In this document: positions 1 through 7,948 of the stretch, in pieces
Numbering within the stretch: the first letter of the stretch is position 1
Layout of the letters: every line of letters starts with the position of its first letter
DNA from: an uncultured beta proteobacterium
GTDB taxonomy: Bacteria; Pseudomonadota; Gammaproteobacteria; Burkholderiales; Burkholderiaceae
Assembly: GCA_903826775.1 (NCBI GenBank)
Contig: CAIKFU010000089.1
Span: forward strand, 1-33,932
Direction of reading: 5' to 3'
DNA length: 33,932 nt
Made by a program: the position numbers and the translations under genes
Notes under the pieces: model-generated
Databases searched by the model: none
The model's input: the letters and a program-made list of their open reading frames with translations, nothing else
What the model was told of the DNA's origin: nothing

Positions 1-75
1 AAAGCAGACCTACTTTTTGTGGATCGCTTTAAAAATTACCCTAAAAAATTGTGGGAAAAATTAGGCGCTATATAG
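1..75 (+). CDS. possible 3' end of a protein gene entering from the left edge
   Basis: Frame 1 is open from the first base to a TAG at 73-75 and would encode 24 residues ending in [10 protein letters not shown]. The mixture of charged, aromatic and hydrophobic residues looks protein-like, and the stop lies 4 bases before the 3' end of a tRNA gene on the other strand. A second frame is also open over most of this stretch, so the evidence is thin. No family can be assigned. The alternative is that bases 1-79 are non-coding. Confidence 0.35.
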   Translation, partial: KADLLFVDRFKNYPKKLWEKLGAI

Positions 76-78
76 TAG

Positions 79-156
<78 letters not shown>

Positions 157-183
157 ACGAAAACAAGAATTGTATCAGTTACT

Positions 184-549
184 CTAATTGCCAAGCATCT
201 TCAATATTGCCTGCAACTCTTCCCGAAGTTTTAATTCGCCACGCGCCTCATCAAGACGGTTACGAGCTCCGCTAATCGTAAATCCTTCTTCATACAAAAG
301 CGCTCTGATTTTACGTATCAGCACCACTTCGTGGTGCTGATAATAACGCCGGTTACCCCGACGCTTTTGAGGGCTTAGTTGAGAAAACTCCTGCTCCCAA
401 TAGCGCAATACATGAGAGCGAACGCCACACAATTCCGCAACCTCACCGATAGTGAAATACCGTTTGGCAGGTATTGGTGGCAACTGCGAACATAACAGTG
501 CCGACCCAGGATCACTCTCTATTTTCTCGAGCATGGGATTCAACGGCAT
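184..549 (-). CDS. MerR-family transcriptional regulator
   Basis: A 121-residue protein. Residues 32-51 ([20 protein letters not shown]) are the MerR winged-helix DNA-binding motif and RRGNRRYY at 63-70 is the wing. The rest is a helical dimerisation segment too short for a large effector domain, and no metal-binding cysteine cluster is seen. It is the last gene of the thrS-to-ihfA block, and a MerR gene in this position after ihfA is common in betaproteobacteria. The ATG at 549 overlaps the end of ihfA by 38 bases; an ATG at 534 is a second possible start and still overlaps. The overlap suggests translational coupling to ihfA. The regulated genes and any effector cannot be told from the sequence. 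Confidence 0.9.
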   Translation of the reverse strand: MPLNPMLEKIESDPGSALLCSQLPPIPAKRYFTIGEVAELCGVRSHVLRYWEQEFSQLSPQKRRGNRRYYQHHEVVLIRKIRALLYEEGFTISGARNRLDEARGELKLREELQAILKMLGN

Positions 550-835
550 CCTTAAGTTTTTGGCTGGCGTGGAATGTTACAACTCGTCTAGCTGCTATCG
601 GGATCATTTCGCCCGTTTTAGGGTTCCGTCCTGGTCGTGCGGACTTGTTTCGCAATTGAAAATTGCCGAAGCCGGAAATCTTTACTTCTACGCCGGCCTC
701 CAAAGACTGTCCTATCCGATCAAAAAATGCGTCGATCATATCCTTTGCTTCTCGCTTATTTAGGCCTACCTGATCAAACAAAGCTTCCGCTAGCTCGTTC
801 TTGGTAACCGTTTCGCTCTGATTTATTTCACTCAT
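512..835 (-). CDS. ihfA: integration host factor subunit alpha
   Basis: A 107-residue DNA-bending protein of the HU/IHF family, which works as a heterodimer with IHF-beta in nucleoid structure, recombination and sigma-54 promoter architecture. The beta-arm signature GRNPKTGE is at 69-76, with Pro72 at the place of the proline that wedges into DNA, and the body motif [14 protein letters not shown] precedes it. Length is normal, with a short extra N-terminus. It lies 89 bases after pheT, as in many proteobacteria, and overlaps the following MerR-type gene. A candidate promoter is at 918-946, spanning the end of pheT, so ihfA may be partly independent of the tRNA-synthetase transcript. Confidence 0.96.
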   Translation of the reverse strand: MSEINQSETVTKNELAEALFDQVGLNKREAKDMIDAFFDRIGQSLEAGVEVKISGFGNFQLRNKSARPGRNPKTGEMIPIAARRVVTFHASQKLKDAVESHARENRE

Positions 836-917
836 CGAAATGCTTTTCTTTTATCGTTTTGTTAAATATACAATCAATTCAAACCACAATTCCCATTTTT
901 TTACTGCTTTTTGTAAT

Positions 918-946
918 ACTATACCTAGCGTAATCGCGCAGAGCAA
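918..946 (-). promoter_or_regulatory. candidate sigma-70 promoter for ihfA
   Basis: On the minus strand TTGCTC (-35-like, 941-946) is followed after 17 bases by TATAGT (-10-like, 918-923; 5 of 6 consensus bases). The site spans the last codons of pheT and sits about 80 bases before the ihfA start. E. coli ihfA also has its own promoter near the end of pheT. The -35 match is poor, so this is only a candidate. Confidence 0.33.
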
Positions 947-3420
947 TTTTTCTCTAGTGCAGCCAATAATGCAGCTATTACCGCATCGATTTGCATATCC
1001 TGCAAAGTCTCATTTTGATTTAACAAAGTAATGCGAAAAGCCAAGCTCTTTTCGTCACCTGCCATGGAGTTACTAGATCCGGCTTTGGGCCTAAACTCAT
1101 CAAACAATTCAATTTTCCGTACAAATGGCTGTTTGCTTTTATTCATTGCGTCAAGCAAGGATTGCATAGTAACGCTTTGTTTGACGACGACCGCCAAATC
1201 GCGTTGAACCGCCGGAAATTTACTCAGCTCCTCAGGTTGGGGTAAACCAAGACTACGGAACGCCTCCCAATCAAATTCAAACAGTATTGGCGCGAGAGGT
1301 AACTCATAGCGTTGCTGCAAAGCCGGATGTAATTCTCCGATCCATCCAGCCAGAACAGGGCCGTTCATCGACTTGAGCATCATTTGTGCAGAACGCCCAG
1401 GGTGCAATGCCGGGTGTTTATCCGCAAGCGTGGTGAAATTCAAAGGCTCAAGAACGCGCTCCAAGTCACCCTTGACGTCAAAGAAATCCGCCGGGCGACC
1501 AACACTAGACCATTGTTCCGGAAGAGATGATCCATAGGCGATCCCACCAACACGCTGGGGCTGTAAAAAACCGCGTACTTGTCCGCCGTTTTCAAGCTTG
1601 CCGTGGTTTACATCCTCATAATCGCGCAGGAACACACGTCCAACCTCAAAAAATCGAACTCGTGCAGCCCCACGATTGAGATTTGCTCGCAAATTGCCTA
1701 ACAACCCACCCCATAATGTACTGCGCATAACACCGTACTGGCTGGCAATAGGATTTAATACGGCAATCGATTCTTTCGCATCTAAACCGGCTAAGCAACC
1801 TTCGCTTTCAGAATCGGTAAAACCAAAATTGATCGCTTCCTGATAGCCTTGCAATGCGAGCCGTTGACGTAATGAGTGGATTGATCGATTGGATTCTTTT
1901 GGGGCGCTCATTTTCAAAACGGCCACCGGCGGTTGATCGGGTATGTTTTCAAATCCATACATCCGTGCAACTTCTTCGATCAAATCTTCCTCAATCTCCA
2001 AATCAAAGCGATAACTGGGAGGAGTAACTAGATATATATCATCCGCTTCAAGCTTGAAATCAAAACCTAGTCGCTCAAATACCCCGCTCACGATCTGGCT
2101 AGTCAAAGGAATGCCGATAACCTTTACAGCTCGTTCCAAACGCATCCTCAATGGCTTCCGCTCAGGCAATCCTGTGACTTGATCGTCTACTGGGCCCACC
2201 TTCCCTCCGCACACCTCGACGATTAATGACGAGAGGTATTCCAAGCAGTTGACAGTTGACAGAGGATCAACGCCCCGCTCAAATCGATGCCCCGCATCCG
2301 TAGTGAAATTAAAACGTCGGGCGCGACCTTGTATGGCAGCAGGCCACCAAAAGGCGGACTCCACATAAATATTTTGCGTTCCATCATTAACCGCGCAATG
2401 ATTACCACCCATGATGCCGGCCAAGGCCACAGGACCTTGTTGATCGGCAACGACGCCAACAGCCAAGCTCTTTCCGACGACAAACTCTTCAGTTGAGAGC
2501 GGAGTAATTGTTTGACCATTTAACAGTTCAAGACTTTCGCCAGGTTTAGCCCAGCGAACAACCAAATCGCCTTGTAACTTATCGATATCAAAAACATGGG
2601 TTGGCTGGCCCATCTCCAACATCACGTAATTGGAAAGATCGACCAATGCAGAAATGCTGCGCTGACCGGCTCGATTCAAACGCTGCACAATCCACTCAGG
2701 CGTTTTAGCTTGGGAATTCACACCTCGTATCACACGACCAGAAAACCGTCCGCAGAGATCCTTGTCCTGCACAACCACTTCCAATCGGGCTAAATTCTCA
2801 TCTGGAATCGTAGCGGTGGGAATGTTCCATGTCGGTAAAGACAATGCCGCCCCGGTTATTGCAGAAACCTCTCGAGCCATACCGATCACAGAAAGGCAAT
2901 CCGCTTTATTCGGCGTCAATTTGATCACGAAGATTTGATCGTCTAAATCCAAAAACTTACGAATATCCTCGCCAACCTGTGCATCTTCAGGTAACTCTAA
3001 AATTCCTGCATGATCGTCGCCCAAACCAAGTTCACGCCCAGAGCACAGCATCCCCTGGCTCTCTACACCACGCAATTTACCCACCTTGATAGCGAACGGT
3101 TTTCCACCTACTTCGGATGGCGGCAATAAAGCGCCCACCAAAGCACAAGGAATTTTGATCCCCACGCGCGCATTTGGTGCTCCACAAACAATTTGCAATT
3201 CAGAACCTGTGCCAGCGTTTACCTTACATACCCGTAAACGATCTGCATCAGGATGTTGCTCTGCGGACAGTATTTCTGCAACCACTACCTTGGAAAAATC
3301 AGGTGCAACCGAATGCTGCTCCTCTACTTCAAGACCCGCCATGGTCATGGCATGACCCAGGGCAGCGCTATCCAAAGCGGGGTTTACATATTGCCGAAGC
3401 CAGGATTCAGAAAATTGCAT
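925..3420 (-). CDS. pheT: phenylalanyl-tRNA synthetase beta subunit
   Basis: An 831-residue protein, close to the usual 795-830. It forms the alpha2-beta2 enzyme with PheS that attaches phenylalanine to tRNA-Phe. Domain order is as expected: N-terminal PheT segment (SESWLRQYVNP), tRNA-binding OB fold with HPDADRLRVCKV and IVCGAPNARVG (about 40-150), B3/B4 editing region, B5 domain, a catalytic-like core, and a C-terminal ferredoxin-fold anticodon-binding domain containing FPAVQRDLAVVV. It follows pheS by 62 bases in the same direction. Confidence 0.98.
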   Translation of the reverse strand: MQFSESWLRQYVNPALDSAALGHAMTMAGLEVEEQHSVAPDFSKVVVAEILSAEQHPDADRLRVCKVNAGTGSELQIVCGAPNARVGIKIPCALVGALLPPSEVGGKPFAIKVGKLRGVESQGMLCSGRELGLGDDHAGILELPEDAQVGEDIRKFLDLDDQIFVIKLTPNKADCLSVIGMAREVSAITGAALSLPTWNIPTATIPDENLARLEVVVQDKDLCGRFSGRVIRGVNSQAKTPEWIVQRLNRAGQRSISALVDLSNYVMLEMGQPTHVFDIDKLQGDLVVRWAKPGESLELLNGQTITPLSTEEFVVGKSLAVGVVADQQGPVALAGIMGGNHCAVNDGTQNIYVESAFWWPAAIQGRARRFNFTTDAGHRFERGVDPLSTVNCLEYLSSLIVEVCGGKVGPVDDQVTGLPERKPLRMRLERAVKVIGIPLTSQIVSGVFERLGFDFKLEADDIYLVTPPSYRFDLEIEEDLIEEVARMYGFENIPDQPPVAVLKMSAPKESNRSIHSLRQRLALQGYQEAINFGFTDSESEGCLAGLDAKESIAVLNPIASQYGVMRSTLWGGLLGNLRANLNRGAARVRFFEVGRVFLRDYEDVNHGKLENGGQVRGFLQPQRVGGIAYGSSLPEQWSSVGRPADFFDVKGDLERVLEPLNFTTLADKHPALHPGRSAQMMLKSMNGPVLAGWIGELHPALQQRYELPLAPILFEFDWEAFRSLGLPQPEELSKFPAVQRDLAVVVKQSVTMQSLLDAMNKSKQPFVRKIELFDEFRPKAGSSNSMAGDEKSLAFRITLLNQNETLQDMQIDAVIAALLAALEKNCSARLR

Positions 3421-3482
3421 ACTCTGTGATATTCAATCTATTTAATACTACGGATTTATTTCCATTTGCTGCCGCCATTTCC

Positions 3483-4529
3483 TTATGCAGGAAATTGCGC
3501 CAAAAACCGCAAATCGTTTTCAAAGAAAAGTCGTAAATCATCTATGCCATAACGCAGCATCGTTAATCGTTCCAAACCTGAACCAAAAGCAAATCCCATA
3601 TAGCGCTCAGGATCGATCCCCATATTTCGTAATACATTAGGATGAACCTGCCCTGCCCCGGAAATTTCAAGCCAGCGCCCCGCCAACTTGCCCGACCCAA
3701 AAGCCATATCAATTTCAGCAGATGGTTCGGTAAATGGGAAATAGGAAGGACGAAATCTAACCTGCAAAGCATCAGTCTCAAAAAAGGTTTTCAAGAAATC
3801 GGTATACACCCCTTTGAGATCAGCAAATGAAACATTTTCAGAAATCCAAAGACCTTCAACCTGATGAAACATCGGGGAGTGGGTGGCATCACTATCCACG
3901 CGATAAGTTCTTCCAGGCGCAATCACTTTGATCGGTGGCATTGAGGAATCAAGAGCATATCTCTTGACATGCTCGCTGGCATAGCGAACTTGAATAGGAC
4001 TGGTGTGGGTACGCAGCAGCAGAGGTTTGCCCTGTAAATCTTTGCCGTCAATGTAGAAAGTGTCTTGCATGGAGCGCGCGGGATGATTTTCTGGGCTGTT
4101 TAGGGCGGTGAAATTAAACCAATCTGTTTCAATTTCAGGGCCATCAGCAACATCAAATCCTATCGAATGAAATATTTGCTCAACACGCTCCCATGTTCGC
4201 ATTACCGGATGCAGACTACCAATGGCCTGTCCTCGACCAGGCATAGAAACATCGATGGATTCAGCTGCAAGGCGGTTTTGCAACACACCATCAGCCAAAG
4301 CCTGACGCCGTTCTTGAAGCTCAGTTTCTACGATATTTTTTACTTGATTAATTTGCGCACCCGCACTCTTACGCTCATCAGGCGACATTCCACCAAGCGC
4401 TTTTAAACGCTCGGTGAGAACACCCGATTTACCGAGATACCTGGCTTTCGCGTCCTCCAAGGCCACCGCATCGGCAGCCTCGAGGAAATCGCGTTTGGCA
4501 TTCTCGACAATTTGGTCGAGAGAAACCAT
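3483..4529 (-). CDS. pheS: phenylalanyl-tRNA synthetase alpha subunit
   Basis: A 348-residue class II synthetase subunit carrying the active site of PheRS. It has an N-terminal helical arm that is probably coiled coil (about 1-90), class II motif 1 around [20 protein letters not shown], and later motifs [17 protein letters not shown] and [19 protein letters not shown]. Start ATG is at 4529, 26 bases after the end of rplT. No phenylalanine-rich leader peptide of the E. coli pheM type is visible in that short gap, so attenuation by such a leader is unlikely here. Confidence 0.98.
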   Translation of the reverse strand: MVSLDQIVENAKRDFLEAADAVALEDAKARYLGKSGVLTERLKALGGMSPDERKSAGAQINQVKNIVETELQERRQALADGVLQNRLAAESIDVSMPGRGQAIGSLHPVMRTWERVEQIFHSIGFDVADGPEIETDWFNFTALNSPENHPARSMQDTFYIDGKDLQGKPLLLRTHTSPIQVRYASEHVKRYALDSSMPPIKVIAPGRTYRVDSDATHSPMFHQVEGLWISENVSFADLKGVYTDFLKTFFETDALQVRFRPSYFPFTEPSAEIDMAFGSGKLAGRWLEISGAGQVHPNVLRNMGIDPERYMGFAFGSGLERLTMLRYGIDDLRLFFENDLRFLAQFPA

Positions 4530-4555
4530 TTCAGCTAAGCTTAACTAAAAATAAA

Positions 4556-4921
4556 TTAAGCTGTTGCGCTTACTACGGATTTAATCCGAGTAACCAAAGC
4601 GGCAAATGCCTCTTTGTCAGCAATGGCCATATCGGAAAGCACTTTGCGATCAAGTTCGATCCCAGACTTCTTCATGCCATTCATGAATACGCTGTAGGTC
4701 ATATCATGTTGACGAACGGCTGCATTGATACGGGCAATCCACAATGCACGGAATACACGCTTCTTGTTGCGACGGTCGCGATATGCATACTGCCCAGCGC
4801 GCATAACGGCTTCTTTAGCAATACGGAATACATTTTTACGGCGACCACGATAGCCTGATGCAGCATCGGTGATTTTTTTATGACGGGCTCTTGCAGTAAC
4901 CCCACGTTTGACTCTTGGCAT
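4556..4921 (-). CDS. rplT: 50S ribosomal protein L20
   Basis: A 121-residue basic protein starting [17 protein letters not shown], the standard L20 N-terminus, with the usual long basic N-terminal helix and a globular C-terminal half. L20 binds 23S rRNA early in large-subunit assembly and in E. coli also represses translation of rpmI-rplT. It lies 25 bases downstream of rpmI. An AGGAGAATT Shine-Dalgarno sequence precedes the ATG. Confidence 0.98.
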   Translation of the reverse strand: MPRVKRGVTARARHKKITDAASGYRGRRKNVFRIAKEAVMRAGQYAYRDRRNKKRVFRALWIARINAAVRQHDMTYSVFMNGMKKSGIELDRKVLSDMAIADKEAFAALVTRIKSVVSATA

Positions 4922-4946
4922 TTAATTCTCCTAATTTAGTCTGAGG

Positions 4947-5144
4947 TTAAGCGTAAGGAAGCATTGAGCGAATTGATTTTACATCCGCCTTAGCAACTTC
5001 GGTGGAACCACGCAAATGGCGTTTGCTCTTAGTGGTTTTCTTAGTAAGGATATGGCGTTTGAAAGCCTGACCTCGTTTGATAGTTCCGCCTGCACGAACC
5101 GTAAAGCGCTTTTTCGCGCTACTCTTGCTCTTCATCTTGGGCAT
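4947..5144 (-). CDS. rpmI: 50S ribosomal protein L35
   Basis: A 65-residue, very basic protein starting [16 protein letters not shown] and containing [14 protein letters not shown], both typical of L35. The start is supported by a near-perfect ribosome-binding site, AAGGAGG, 8 bases before the ATG. Translation is probably coupled to rplT downstream. The 131-base leader between infC and rpmI holds several hairpins (separate entry), which fits L20 feedback control. Confidence 0.97.
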   Translation of the reverse strand: MPKMKSKSSAKKRFTVRAGGTIKRGQAFKRHILTKKTTKSKRHLRGSTEVAKADVKSIRSMLPYA

Positions 5145-5275
5145 AAAGCACCCTCCTTCATTTGTGCATCATAGGTGGCAACCGACGGTCGCTCTTCCTG
5201 TACCTAGAGGCACTACTAACTACCGGCGCCTAACGACGCCTCCCTGCATAAAACCTACCAACAGTATCAGTCGGT
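5145..5275 (-). promoter_or_regulatory. structured infC-rpmI leader, candidate L20 control region
   Basis: Three hairpins can be drawn in this 131-base gap on the minus strand. The first, directly after the infC stop (5257-5275, stem ACCGAC/GTTGGT with one G-T pair), is followed by AGGTTTTAT and could be a weak attenuator. The second (5225-5240, GGCGTC-GTTA-GGCGCC) and third (5178-5192, GCGACC-GTC-GGTTGC) lie closer to the rpmI ribosome-binding site. In E. coli L20 represses rpmI-rplT through structured RNA in the same position. That this RNA binds L20 is inference from position and fold only. Confidence 0.4.
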
Positions 5276-5800
5276 TTATTTCGCCTTACGAACTGGAGCC
5301 AACACCATCACCATCTGCCGACCCTCCATCTTTGGAAACTGTTCAACTTGACCGTACTCTTGGAGGTCAACCTTCAAACGTTCCAACATTCGAACTCCGA
5401 TTTCTTGGTGCGCCATTTCGCGACCTCGAAAACGCAGCGTAATCTTTGTCTTATCGCCATCTTCTAAAAAACGGATTAGATTGCGCAACTTCACACCATA
5501 ATCACCATCATCAGTGCCGGGACGGAATTTTACTTCCTTTACCTGAATCACTTTTTGCTTCAGTTTGGCTTCGTGCTGACGCTTGGCTTCTTGATACTTG
5601 AATTTGCCAAAGTCCATTAAGCGGGCTACAGGTGGTACGGCAGTCGGAGCAATTTCAACCAGGTCGGTTTCTTTCTCTTCAGCCAACGCCAGGGCTTCAC
5701 TTAACTTAACTACACCGAGGACTTCCCCTTCCATTCCAACCAAACGCAATTCAGGAGCAGTAATTTCCCGATTAATGCGTTGCAATTTTTCAGTAGCGAT
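5276..5800 (-). CDS. infC: translation initiation factor IF-3, apparent AUC start
   Basis: IF-3 binds the 30S subunit, checks the initiator codon and prevents early 50S joining. The protein has the N domain ([17 protein letters not shown]), a basic linker and the C domain ([21 protein letters not shown]). The first ATG, GTG or TTG start in frame is a TTG at 5785, giving 169 residues. I extend it five codons to an ATC at 5798-5800 because that codon sits 8 bases after AAAGGA, and the resulting start, (M)[11 protein letters not shown], matches the usual beta-proteobacterial IF-3 N-terminus. The TTG has no ribosome-binding site of its own. infC is known for rare start codons that let IF-3 repress itself. 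It lies 42 bases after thrS. Confidence 0.95.
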   Translation of the reverse strand: MATEKLQRINREITAPELRLVGMEGEVLGVVKLSEALALAEEKETDLVEIAPTAVPPVARLMDFGKFKYQEAKRQHEAKLKQKVIQVKEVKFRPGTDDGDYGVKLRNLIRFLEDGDKTKITLRFRGREMAHQEIGVRMLERLKVDLQEYGQVEQFPKMEGRQMVMVLAPVRKAK

Positions 5801-5842
5801 CTTGCATTTCCTTTATAAAAAACAATAAAGACCTACGTACCC

Positions 5843-7765
5843 CTAGCTAAGCTCGGGTCCGACTTTCTGGGAAACATCCTGCTGGAGTCGGGCAACGAAA
5901 GCATCAAGAGGCATTACGCCTAAATCAACTCCGCCACGGGCACGAACGGCCACCGTATTACCTTCGCTCTCCTTATCACCAACAATCAGCAAAAATGGGA
6001 GCTTCTGTAATGCGTGCTCGCGTATTTTATACGTAATTTTCTCATTGCGCAAATCTGATTCGACTCTAAACCCTTGTTTTTTCAGAGATTGCTGAATTTG
6101 TTGTGCATACGCAGCAGAATTTTCAGAGATATTGAGCACTACGACTTGGGTTGGAGCCAACCAAACCGGCATCGCACCCGCATGGTTTTCAATCAAAATA
6201 CCGATAAAACGCTCTAAAGAGCCCACAATTGCACGATGCAACATTACCGGAACCTTACGGGTATTGTCCTCGGCTACGTATTCGGCACCCAAGCGAGCCG
6301 GCATCGAAAAATCGACTTGCATGGTCCCGCATTGCCAAGACCTCCCGATGGAATCCTTGAGGTGGTACTCAATCTTGGGACCATAAAATGCACCTTCACC
6401 AGGCAATTCTTCCCATTTTTGACCCGATGCAGTCAGAGCGCCCCGCAAAGCGTCTTCAGCTTTATCCCAAATCGCATCGTCTCCAACGCGTTTAGCAGGC
6501 CTTAGCGCCAATTTAACGGCTACTTCACTAAAACCAAAATCGGTATATACGGAGCGTACGGCTTTATCAAAAGCCGCCACCTCTGTTTGAATTTGGTTTT
6601 CGGTGCAAAAGATATGGCCGTCGTCCTGAGTAAACCCTCTAACGCGCATGAGGCCATGCAATGCCCCAGAAGGTTCGTTGCGATGGCATTGCCCAAATTC
6701 ACCGTAACGCAGGGGTAACTCACGATAACTATGCAGGCCAGAATTAAAGATTTGCACATGGCCTGGACAGTTCATCGGCTTCAGGGCATAGGCACGATTT
6801 TCTGACTCGGTCGTGAACATGTTTTCTTTGTAGTTATCCCAGTGCCCCGACTTTTCCCAAAGGCCTCGATCCAGAATTTGTGGTGCCTTAACCTCAAGAT
6901 AACCTTCATTCTGGTACACCCGACGCATATACTGCTCAACCTCTTGCCAAATCGACCAGCCTTTGGGATGCCAAAATACCAGGCCGGGCGCCTCATCCTG
7001 GAAATGGAATAAATCCAAATGGCGACCCAGACGACGATGGTCACGCTTCTCGGCCTCTTCAAGCATGTGCAAATAAGCATCCTGATCTTCTTTTTTCAAC
7101 CAGGCCGTTCCATAAATACGCTGCAACATCTCGTTTTTGCTATCACCGCGCCAGTAAGCTCCGGCAAGTTTCATGAGCTTAAAAACTTTTAACTTCCCGG
7201 TAGAAGGTACATGAGGACCGCGACACAAATCGGTAAACCTGCCCTCGGCGTATAAGGAGACCTCCTCGCCCTGGGGAATACTGCCAATAATTTCAGCTTT
7301 GTAATGCTCGCCTTGGCCTTTAAAAAATTTCACCGCTTCATCTCGTGGCAATACGGTACGAATGACCGGCTCATCTTCTTTAACAAGCTCAAGCATCTTC
7401 TTTTCAAGAGCACCCAAATCTTCAGGAGTAAATGCACGATGATAGGAAAAATCATAGTAAAAGCCGTTTTCAATTACTGGGCCAATCGTGACTTGGGCTT
7501 CTGGAAATAACTCCTTCACTGCGTAGGCTAAAAGATGTGCAGTTGAGTGGCGCACAATTTCAAGCGCCTCAGGACTCTTATCGGTCACGATCGCCAAATG
7601 ACTGTCTTGATCAATAACGTAACTTAGATCCACAATAGTGCCGTCCACAATACCAGCCAATGCTGCTTTGGCAAGTCCGGCCCCGATGCTTTGCGCTACA
7701 TCTAGGACGCGAACTGACGCCTCAAACTCACGTTTTGATCCATCTGGCAGAGTAACTACAAGCAT
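5843..7765 (-). CDS. thrS: threonyl-tRNA synthetase
   Basis: A 640-residue class II synthetase. N-terminal TGS domain (about 1-62); editing domain with H73, H77, C181 and H185 in HSTAH and CRGPH; catalytic core with zinc ligands C333 (MNCPGH), H384 (DDGHIF) and H510 (VMLHRA); C-terminal anticodon-binding domain. All zinc and editing positions are within one residue of E. coli numbering. The frame could begin at 7819, but the ATG at 7765 gives the family's normal N-terminus ([10 protein letters not shown]) and clears the hairpin at 7797-7833. It heads the translation operon with infC, rpmI, rplT, pheS and pheT. The ribosome-binding site (GGGGTGG) is weak. Confidence 0.97.
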   Translation of the reverse strand: MLVVTLPDGSKREFEASVRVLDVAQSIGAGLAKAALAGIVDGTIVDLSYVIDQDSHLAIVTDKSPEALEIVRHSTAHLLAYAVKELFPEAQVTIGPVIENGFYYDFSYHRAFTPEDLGALEKKMLELVKEDEPVIRTVLPRDEAVKFFKGQGEHYKAEIIGSIPQGEEVSLYAEGRFTDLCRGPHVPSTGKLKVFKLMKLAGAYWRGDSKNEMLQRIYGTAWLKKEDQDAYLHMLEEAEKRDHRRLGRHLDLFHFQDEAPGLVFWHPKGWSIWQEVEQYMRRVYQNEGYLEVKAPQILDRGLWEKSGHWDNYKENMFTTESENRAYALKPMNCPGHVQIFNSGLHSYRELPLRYGEFGQCHRNEPSGALHGLMRVRGFTQDDGHIFCTENQIQTEVAAFDKAVRSVYTDFGFSEVAVKLALRPAKRVGDDAIWDKAEDALRGALTASGQKWEELPGEGAFYGPKIEYHLKDSIGRSWQCGTMQVDFSMPARLGAEYVAEDNTRKVPVMLHRAIVGSLERFIGILIENHAGAMPVWLAPTQVVVLNISENSAAYAQQIQQSLKKQGFRVESDLRNEKITYKIREHALQKLPFLLIVGDKESEGNTVAVRARGGVDLGVMPLDAFVARLQQDVSQKVGPELS

Positions 7766-7796
7766 GACCACCCCATCTCGTTTTATACACATTACG

Positions 7797-7833
7797 CCAA
7801 AAAGAAAGCGCGGTAGCATTTCGGCAACCGCGC
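7797..7833 (-). terminator. intrinsic terminator between tRNA-Val and thrS
   Basis: On the minus strand a perfect 7-bp stem GCGCGGT/ACCGCGC (7827-7833 with 7808-7814) with a 12-base loop is followed by TTTCTTTTT. It lies 20 bases after the tRNA-Val 3' end and about 30 bases before the thrS ATG. It would end the relA/tRNA-Val transcript. Because so little room remains before thrS, it could also act as a leaky attenuator. Confidence 0.7.
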
Positions 7834-7853
7834 CCTTCTGGGTTTTTATTCGT

Positions 7854-7930
7854 TGGTAGGCTCGATTGGACTCGAACCAACGACCCCCACCATGTCAAGG
7901 TGGTGCTCTAACCAGCTGAGCTACGAGCCT
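7854..7930 (-). tRNA. tRNA-Val (anticodon GAC)
   Basis: A 77-nt cloverleaf with encoded CCA on the minus strand. Acceptor AGGCTCG pairs with CGAGCCT, the anticodon stem is CCACC/GGTGG around loop TTGACAT, and the T loop is GTTCGAGTC. Anticodon GAC reads GTC and GTT. It lies 18 bases after the relA stop and 88 bases before thrS, an arrangement also known from other Burkholderiales. Confidence 0.97.
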
Positions 7931-7948
7931 ATTCAGATCAAGAGTTTA

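Noticed and set aside
5077..5442. 121-codon plus-strand open frame across the infC-rpmI gap
   Set aside because: It overlaps two well-conserved genes in antisense and its composition is not protein-like.
7766..7819. Upstream extension of thrS
   Set aside because: It adds 18 residues not found in the family, starting inside the hairpin region; [10 protein letters not shown] is the usual TGS start.
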